This document shows, piece after piece, positions 56,465 through 64,000 of a stretch of 64,000 nucleotides of DNA. Each line of letters opens with the position of its first letter. Within the stretch, counting starts at the first letter, position 1. Where the stretch lies: positions 24,875,584 to 24,939,583 of the forward strand of contig JAJEKV010000005.1 in NCBI GenBank assembly GCA_021234155.1, in the 5' to 3' direction. The notes beneath the pieces are model-generated. The model did not search any database. It was not told the origin of the DNA and saw only the letters and a list, made by a program, of their open reading frames with translations. Origin of the DNA: Isoetes taiwanensis. Taxonomy: Eukaryota > Streptophyta > Lycopodiopsida > Isoetales > Isoetaceae. The position numbers and the translations under genes were made by a program.

Positions 56465-58480
56465 AAATATCCGACAAAATACACCCAGTATGAAAGACTC
56501 TCTTAGATTCTTAAGATTCTATAGAGATTCCCCTAGATTTTTAGAAATTATCCCAAAAGATTCCTCTACATTTCTTAAGATTTGATGTATATTCTCTTAG
56601 ATTCCCTTGCATTATATGAAAATTCCTCAAGATTCTCCAGGATTCCATTAAGATTCCTCTAGATTATAAAAGATTAGATTCTCCAAGATTCTTTGTAGAT
56701 TCTCCTACATTCCCTTAGATTCTATAAAGGTTTCCTTTCCAAGATTTCCCAAGATTCTCAAAGATTTTAAGAAGATTTTCTTTGATTCCTCTAGACTCTC
56801 AAAGATTCTCCCGAGATTCCCCAAGATTCTATGTAGCTTCTCTTAGATTCTCTAAGACTCATGAACATTTCCCCAGATTCTCCAAGATTCCATCAAGATT
56901 CCCCTAGATTCTCAAAGGTTTTATGAAGATTCCCTTGGATTCTCCTCTAGATTCGCAAAGATTCTCTTTTGATTTCTATAGATTCCAATATTGTCTTGAG
57001 ATTCCTTTAGATTCTCAAGGATTCCAGAAAGATTCCCCTAGATTCAATTAAAGTACCATAGATTCCATTTAGATTCCAAGATTCACCCTGTAAAACACAT
57101 ACAGTGTGAAAGATTCTCTTAGATTCTTAAAATTTTACAGAGATCCCCTAGATTTTCAAAGATTATCCCAAGATTCTTCTACGTTTCTCAAGATTCTATG
57201 TATAATCTCCTAGATTCCCTTAGATCATATGAAAGTCCTCAAGATTCTCCAGGATTCTATCGAGATTCCCCTAGATCATAAAAGATTCCTCTAAATTCCC
57301 CAGGATTTTATGTAGAGTCTCCTACATTATTCCCTTAGATTCTCCAAGGTTCCTCTAGATTCTCTCAAGATTCTCATAGATTCTCCAAGAATATATGTAG
57401 ATTCTCGTAGACTCTCTAAGATCCTATGAAGATTCCCTCAGGTTCTCCAAGATTCCATCAAGATTCCCCTAGATTCTTCCATCAGGATTCCCCTATATTC
57501 CCAAAGATTCTCTCAAGATTCACATCATTCCCCAAGATTCTATATAGATTCTCCTAGATTCTCTAAGATCCTATCAAGATTTCCCTAGATTCTCAAGTAT
57601 TCCATGAAGATTCCTCAGATTCCTATAGATCCTCTTGAGATTTCCATAGTCCGAAGATTCTCTTGAGATTCCCCCGAATTTTCAAAGACTAACCTAAGAT
57701 TTCTATAGATTCCTCAAGAATCTATCTAGATTCTCTTAGCTTCCCTTACATCTTATGAGGACACCCCTAGATTCTCTCAAGAATCCCATAGATCCCCCAA
57801 GATTCTATGTTGATTCTTCTAGATTCTCTAAGATCCTATGAAGGTTCCCCTAGATTCTCAAAGATCCTTTTGAGATTCCACTAGATTCCCTAAGGCTATA
57901 TCCAGATTCCTCTAGATTCCATGAAGTTTCCTCTAGATTCTTTTAAATTACCATAGAATTCGTAAAATTCTAAGAAGATTCCTTTGGATTCTCTAAGATT
58001 CCCTAGATTCTCAGAAATTTTATGAAGATTCCTCTAGATTCTCCCAAGATTCCCATAGATTTCCCAAGATTCTATGTAGATTCTCCTAGATTCTCTAATC
58101 CTACGAAGATTTTCCTAGATTCTCTAAGATTCCATCAAGTTTCCCCTAGATTCTCAAACATTTATGAAGATTCCACTGGATTCCTCTAGGTTCACAAATG
58201 TTCTCTTGCGATTCCTATAGATTCCTAAAGATTCTAATAAGATTCCAATAGATCCTCAAAGATCCCAGGAAGATTCCCCTAGATTCTCTTAGTGTATCAT
58301 AGATTTCGTTAAGATTTATGAAGATTCCATTGGATTCCACTAGATTCGCAAAGATTCTCTTGTGATTCCCATAGATTCTTTAAGATTCTATTGAGATTCC
58401 TCTAGATTCTCAAAAATCCCAGGAAGATTCCCCTAGATTCTCTTAACATACCATAGATTCCATTAAGATTCTAAGATAAG
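56465..58480. repeat. GATTC-rich degenerate array with higher-order repeats
   Basis: About 2 kb of AGATTC units mostly 10-12 bp apart, the reverse complement of the array at 4229-5045. A higher-order repeat of about 620 bp is visible: the block from ACACCCAGTATGAAAGACTC (56479) recurs from 57095 in the form ACATACAGTGTGAAAGATTC with the following 200 bp alike. A shorter period of about 155 bp is seen near 58186 and 58341. No coding potential. Confidence 0.85.
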
Positions 58481-60463
58481 AATATTCTTAGGATCCGATC
58501 AAGTTGGCTCCAACTATGACGGAATGGTGCCAAAGCACTACTCATTGGAAAGTTCTCGACGAGAGGAATCCAAAGGCGTGGGCCCCACCTTAATCCGACC
58601 CCTCTAGTGCAAGCTACGGGTGTTTGAATGCGATTAAGAAAAAGGAAGCTTCCTAGAAAGTCCATATGCTTTGCCACCTCATTACATTTTTATTAAAGAG
58701 GATGCCACCTCACCTCATTTAAAAGAAAAAATATAATAATTTAATATAAAAACTTAATGGCTAGGATTTATCCTAACCTTTTGATCTAACGGCTAAGATC
58801 TGGTACACCAAATCACCTTTAAGGAACCTTCCTTGCACCTTTCCTACAAAAATCAAAGGCCCAACGGTTTAAAGATGGGGGGCATGCCCCCATGCATGCC
58901 CATACATGCCTATACACTTAAATGTGCGGCCAAGATCCAACCTCTCGGATTCGACGGCCTAGATGAAGACCAGCGACTCATGTGTCCCACACATGAAAGT
59001 GTCTTTATCTAAACATATATAAATGAGTTTGCTTTTTTTCGTCCGCTTAAAAAAAAAAATCTTATTTTCTCCCCGTCCTCAATCAACTTTCTTTAATTTT
59101 GTTCTGAAATCCGCCGCCAAGAAATTTCGTGTTTGGTTGTCATTTGCCCGGTATCACAATTCCACGAGGGATTCTTGAGAAAGGATTCTCGCTCACGGGG
59201 CTTTAAAAGGTTGTCGCCAAAGCAAGCTTAGCTAGATCCTCGGATATGGAATCCTCGATCAAACAAATGGCATTATATGCTAGAAGTATGAGCAAAAAGA
59301 TCCGGTGGGCGGAAGTTGGTTATTCTTTGCTTAGCAATGGTAGCTAGGTCTGCCAGAAGATGGCAAGGTTTGTCTTGAAACACTCGGCTTAAGTTGCTTT
59401 GAGTAGAATCTTAAATACCGGTCCCGGATATGCTAAATCTTTTGTGAAGCCAAAACATGGAAGCGAAGAAATTGGAGTGTAAATCTGGAAGGAAGATGCC
59501 GTTGAAGAAGAAAAAGAATGATGAAGTTGAAAACCCCCGGTAGGTGAGCTCTTTCTCATTGCAAATCGGTAGGTGCATCCTAGTAAAAATCGCATTTTTC
59601 CTTTCTCAAAGACATTTTCTTGTTGATTCTCGAAGAAGCGGCATGAAAATTGCGGTTAAAGCGGCGTTGCTTAAATCTGAAAATGGGTTCGTGCTTCGCA
59701 AACCGTAAGTAGAGTGTGAAACATCCATCCTGCCGGAGTTGCATTGCGCTTATTTGGTTTAGAGCTTTGCCCTTTTTTGCGTAATTAGGATTGCACTCAA
59801 ACACAAGGGTCTTCAATTAGAACCAATATGGGTTTCTTCCGAAGCACTCAAGGCAAGCAAGCTCGAATACTTGGCTTCGATCGTCTGAAGGAGGGTTTCC
59901 AATTTTGCGGCATGAAAATGATATAATATGCTCATCTGTGGATGATATCTTGAATTATATTGATACAACATTTCGAGGCATCATTGGATGCAGAGCATAC
60001 AAATGGCGAGAATGTTGTGCCGAGCTAGAAGCCGCATTTGCCGGGCTTGACAAGGGAATTAGGGATTGCAACAGCGGAGGGCCCTTCTTTTTGGCCTTTG
60101 TTTTGTTGTAGGAAGTCTAGGTCCTAGGAAGTCTATCGTTTCTTGAACTGGTAAGACCTCTGGCTTGTTTTAGGGAATCCTCATTTGCTCTCTTATTACA
60201 AACGCATGCCTTGCTTTCCAAGCTATGGCGGTGAGGATGGATGTAGATTTGCTCGACATGTCGGTTTCTAGAGCTCTCATGGATCGGCCCCCCCAAGACG
60301 CGACATATTATGGCATATTGGCATATTGCTGCTCTCGGATGAATTGACCTCCACAAAGCTTGATTCTTGGCTTTGGCGGGGGCCTCGTCTTGACAAGAAG
60401 TGAAATGCGAGAAGAATGAATCGAGGGCAAAGCCTTATCGATGCCAAATTCAATATGGTGGCT
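58481..60463. other. Anonymous region with TATATAAAT box
   Basis: 58990-59050 has a TATATAAAT followed by a pyrimidine-rich stretch, as in a promoter or LTR U3/R junction. No frame downstream carries a recognised domain. A CATGCCC palindromic cluster is near 58885-58915. Confidence 0.4.
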
Positions 60464-61045
60464 TTTCCACGATTTAAGAGATAATATCCACAATTTTATC
60501 TAAAACACAATGAAAAGGCAAGATAGAAAATGAATAATCATTTCATTTCTACCTTATAACGAGAATATGTCTTTGCAAAAATATCTCCGGGGCCTTGATT
60601 TCTTTCAAAGATCCATCTTCTCGAGAGGCATGCACGAGATCCAAATCGGATTATTTATGCTCCGGGGAGAATAATAGCGATAAAATCGGCCGGTTCTAGC
60701 CAAGTACGACCCTACGATTGGTTGCAATCGATCTGTCGGATCCGTTATTGCATTTCCACGATTTAGAGATAATATCGTGATCTGTTTAAAACATAATTAA
60801 AAAGCAAGATAGATAAAGAACGTTCGTTCTATTTCTACCTTAAAATGGATTGTGAGAATAGAACCGAGAAATTATCTCGGGGCTATGAATCCTTTCTCTA
60901 CTTCGGCTTCACCACGTCATGCCGCGACAATCCAAATATGGTCATAAATGCTCAAGGAAGAGCATTACAAGCAAAATCGGCCATTTTTTACTCGGTCCGA
61001 CCCATCCCTTCCGGATTCTCCAGCGACGAGTCATCTGTTAAGAGC
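60464..61045. repeat. Diverged tandem duplication, period ~289 bp
   Basis: Copies start TTTCCACGATTTA at 60464 and 60753. Each continues through AGATAATATC, AAGGCAAGATAGA or AAGCAAGATAGA, TTCTACCTTA, CTCCGGGGC or CTCGGGGC, and AAAATCGGCC. The copies have diverged widely, so this is old. The 75-codon frame at 60845 lies inside the second copy and is probably not a gene. Confidence 0.65.
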
Positions 61046-61285
61046 CCATCCCTATATACTTTTTTAACTTAAACGTTCGATTCCAATTCCAGCATTTTTA
61101 GAAAATAATAATTTATCCTTTTATAATTCGATTTCATAGAATCCTAGAAAGGACCATTAAAATCATATTTTCATTTCTAGATCCTTCTATGCACTTTGCC
61201 AATTAAAATAATCCAATGGATTTTTCTAAGGGAAAATCTTGCACATATGGATAAGAGTAAAATCACCTAATTTTTACCTATTAAA

Positions 61286-61567
61286 TTGGCCTGTGCCCTC
61301 AATAATTTTACGTCTATAATCCTTACTGCATCAAACACCTTCCGGCTAGAAGAGCCAAAGCAAGCAAAAATAGCAACCTGTGATACAATTCGGCACCCTG
61401 CTTTGTACACTAGCATAGGCATGAGCAATGCAATTACTTTAACTTTCACATGTCTAGAATTGGCATTGTTTCGACTTAACAATATTCGGTGGAGAGAAAT
61501 GTTCGCGGCGGCCTTGGCCGCCGCGATAAATTTCTTGTTTCTATTTATTTTATACTTTGTTCTATGA
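61286..61567 (+). CDS. Unknown 93-codon frame, low support
   Basis: A plus-strand frame from an ATG at 61286 (just after a TTGGCC) encodes a Thr/Asn/Leu-rich protein ending in a hydrophobic stretch (REMFAAALAAAINFLFLFIL). The Ala run comes from a perfect GC palindrome at 61504-61525, which is unusual in real coding sequence. No family is recognised. Most likely a chance frame. Confidence 0.12.
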   Translation: MACALNNFTSIILTASNTFRLEEPKQAKIATCDTIRHPALYTSIGMSNAITLTFTCLELALFRLNNIRWREMFAAALAAAINFLFLFILYFVL

Positions 61568-64000
61568 TTCCTTCATTACTTATTATCATTGTTGTCATGT
61601 TGTGTAGGCCGCAACTATGTTAAAAATGTTGTTTGGGAGAGTTTTTTTGCAAATAAAAAGCACCCTGCCACCATCAGAAAAAAGCCGCAGCAGCAAGAAA
61701 ACTAGATGGTGAAAGGATAGGACCATGTGGACATGCTGGAATTGTTGCCGATTATGTACATACTAGATAGCTTCTCTCGTGTATTTTCTTTCTTCAATAC
61801 TTGAATTATTCAATACTTGAATTTTGGCTTTAATATTGTTAGGTTTAATATTAGGATCTTTCGTTTTGCCCATCCTGAATATGTCTTTTAAGCAGCCTTT
61901 GAATCCATCAGTTTAAAGTGTTATTTGACCATATGGAGTTTGTTGTTGATATTAAGATAGACCATATGGGGCATGTTATTTGTTATCATTTAACAAGCCT
62001 CCCAAATAAGTGAGCCTGGTGGAATCGACCTGCCGTATATACCTTAAAAATTGTTGAGCTTAATGCTATAACCTTTTAATATTGGTTTGGCAGCCCCTAA
62101 TAAAGTATTCTCAGATATGCTACAATGCCATAGCGACCTTTAGTCATAACACCCATCAAAGTTATAACCATTTTGGTGATTTACTTCATTAGGCGCTATG
62201 GTGCACCTAGTGCCCATATCTTATGTTGTAAGAACATGTACTCAAGGTGTAGGGCTTGTTACAAGAAAATTCTTTGGTTTGGAAAGTCTGGCCAAATTGG
62301 TATCACAAGCCTGGTACGATTCTCTATACCACTTAGATTGAGGTAAAATACCCTGAGTTATATTGCAATACTTCTTGACTTGGCACTAAGGTCAAGGAAG
62401 AAACTCGTAATGGGAACCAAGGTACAGAATAGGGAACATAGATCACTCACCATGGTGTAAGTATATGGCTCACTCATATCATTAAATCCAGAAAAGACTG
62501 ATGGTAGTTTTCTTGATATTTCAAATCATGGTATAAAGCTCAAAGTTTCGGGTGATAACCAAAACAGTAGATTATCCAAGATTTGAATTTTTATGTAGTT
62601 CCCTTGATAGTTCAAATTGTGGTATAAGACCTTTGATTGTATTATGGGACCCTATGGTTTAACTTTAAAGTTCATGGGGAAACTCAAAAAGTGGATTATA
62701 CAAGATCTGAGATTTCGTCTACTGATATTTGTTCAAAGGAAGGTAGGAAGATAGACAGACAGACAGACAGACTTTTAACGTCCACAGAGACCAAATTGGC
62801 CATGGGATCTAAACAACAAAAGGGGTATGGAAGCCCAAAAAGTATAAAGTTAATGCTCATGCTAATTGTAATTTGTGCTACTTAAATTATCTTCAGTCCA
62901 AGGATTGGAAGGCCATTGATCTAGAATGATTGTTGCAACTCCCCTATACACTGCCCATTTCTTTTGCAGGTGGGATGCCCTAACCTTGCAAAGCTCCTTC
63001 TTACGGTTACAGAATTGAAGACTCCTTTGTTTGTCGCCACCATATACGGATTGTTACCCAACCCTTGACAGTAACCTTTGTGAATTATGGCAGGGACTAA
63101 AATTGGAAAGTATTGTCAAATCCAAATAACAAGCTAATTGCAGTTCTCTCTACCATGCAAACTGATGTAAAATACGCTAGGTTGTAATGCATCGCTTTGT
63201 GACTTGGCACTATTGTCAAGGGTGTAACTCATAATATGGACCATCATAGGGAGCATGCACTAAGACTTATTTAAATTTCTGTAAATATATGACTTGCTCA
63301 CATCATCCAATCTCGATAAAACTATAGAAGCAGTTCCAATTTAGCTTGACTTAAAATGTTTGTTTTAAAGCTTGCTCTATTCTGGCACACTCTTCAACTT
63401 TGTGCACTTTGCTCATAGACATCCTAGGCAAGTTCCTGACAGATCCCAAATGGAATACAATTTTGATAGACTACTGCTCCTGCAATTATAAATTATGTGC
63501 TCTCTTCAATCACCTTCCAACCCAAATCTTTTCTTATGCATCGGATTCAGTTATCCATTTTCTTGTCATTCTAACCATATTTTCTCAAGCCAGAATTCAT
63601 TGCGTCCCGTCCTGGCAGTTTTGATGATTGTTCTCCTTCATAATTTTGTGTATTCTCATCATCAGTGCCTTCAGATCTTTTAATGTGGTTGAGATCATTG
63701 CATATATGAGGCTAGTTTTTTTTCTTTTATTGCCGGAATGATGATCCGAGGGAAGTAATTGAATATCCAATTCCTGTATTGAGCTATTTGTAGTCAGTTA
63801 ATAGTACATTTTATTGTATTGGGAACATTGGGTCATTTTTTGTGCCGCCAAGATCTTGGAACGGATATTTTTTAGCATTGGAGATATTCAAGAAACAAAA
63901 TTCTCCAAATTAGCAGATAATCTCAAGAAATAAAATTCTTCAAATTAGCAGATACAAGGACACAATTTGAAAGGGGAGGATACTATTACATTAGGTACAA
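61568..64000. other. Anonymous intergenic DNA
   Basis: No gene or long repeat is supported. There is a short GACA microsatellite at about 62754-62771. Two phrases of the form TTGATATTTCAAAT...GGTATAA recur near 62513 and 62603. Confidence 0.45.

Noticed and set aside
56465-58480. CRISPR-like array
   Set aside because: Units are too short and degenerate, spacers are repeats themselves, and the genome is a plant.

Overview
This is a repeat-dominated stretch of a land-plant nuclear genome. The evidence is one intron-containing gene for a plant-specific HD2-type histone deacetylase, a plant-type telomere-box motif beside that gene, and several plant-style LTR retrotransposons and L1-like LINEs nested in one another. 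One small host gene in 64 kb implies a large genome. A seed-free plant such as a fern or lycophyte is possible, but the sequence does not settle this.

Layout. 1-5.4 kb is mostly anonymous DNA with a hairpin repeat at about 1.7-2.1 kb and an array of degenerate GAATCT units at 4.2-5.05 kb. 5.43-9.58 kb is a 5'-truncated, decayed Ty3/gypsy chromovirus with its 3' LTR. 10.3-15.44 kb is a long LTR of a family called 'A' here, split by a complete non-autonomous LTR element ('B', 11078-13899). 15.44-21.47 kb is a decayed L1-like LINE carrying an inserted repeat at 17.6-18.6 kb. 21.5-23.02 kb is a Ty1/copia 3' end that sits between two copies of the same LINE segment. 24.45-26.03 kb is another A copy, interrupted by a complete minus-strand Ty1/copia element (26029-31563, 654-bp LTRs, CACAA target duplication). 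31.7-36.4 kb holds a minus-strand tyrosine-recombinase (DIRS-order) retroelement remnant, itself split by a 2.4-kb insertion with a GTGCC target duplication. 37.1-48.2 kb carries four more A copies (one with a gag gene and a tRNA-Gln primer-binding site) and two LINE 3' ends. 48.2-53.6 kb holds local duplications, a 115-nt near-perfect hairpin and a PIF/Harbinger-like DNA transposon with TTA target duplications.

The only confident host gene is the HD2 histone deacetylase on the minus strand, 56071 to 54157, in ten exons that join to 343 codons. It has the N-terminal MDFWG catalytic domain, a long acidic tract, a Lys/Pro/Thr-rich linker and a C-terminal C2H2 zinc finger. Upstream lie a telo-box cluster and then a 2-kb GATTC array of the same family as the array at 4.2-5.05 kb, in the opposite orientation. 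58.5-64 kb has duplicated anonymous sequence and no gene that I can support.

The most unusual items are the DIRS-like element, whose interrupted recombinase reading frame is restored exactly by removing the 2.4-kb insertion; the paired inverted GATTC arrays; the tRNA-Gln-primed A family with a conserved double hairpin at its LTR end; and a shared hairpin core whose stems differ between copies yet stay self-complementary.
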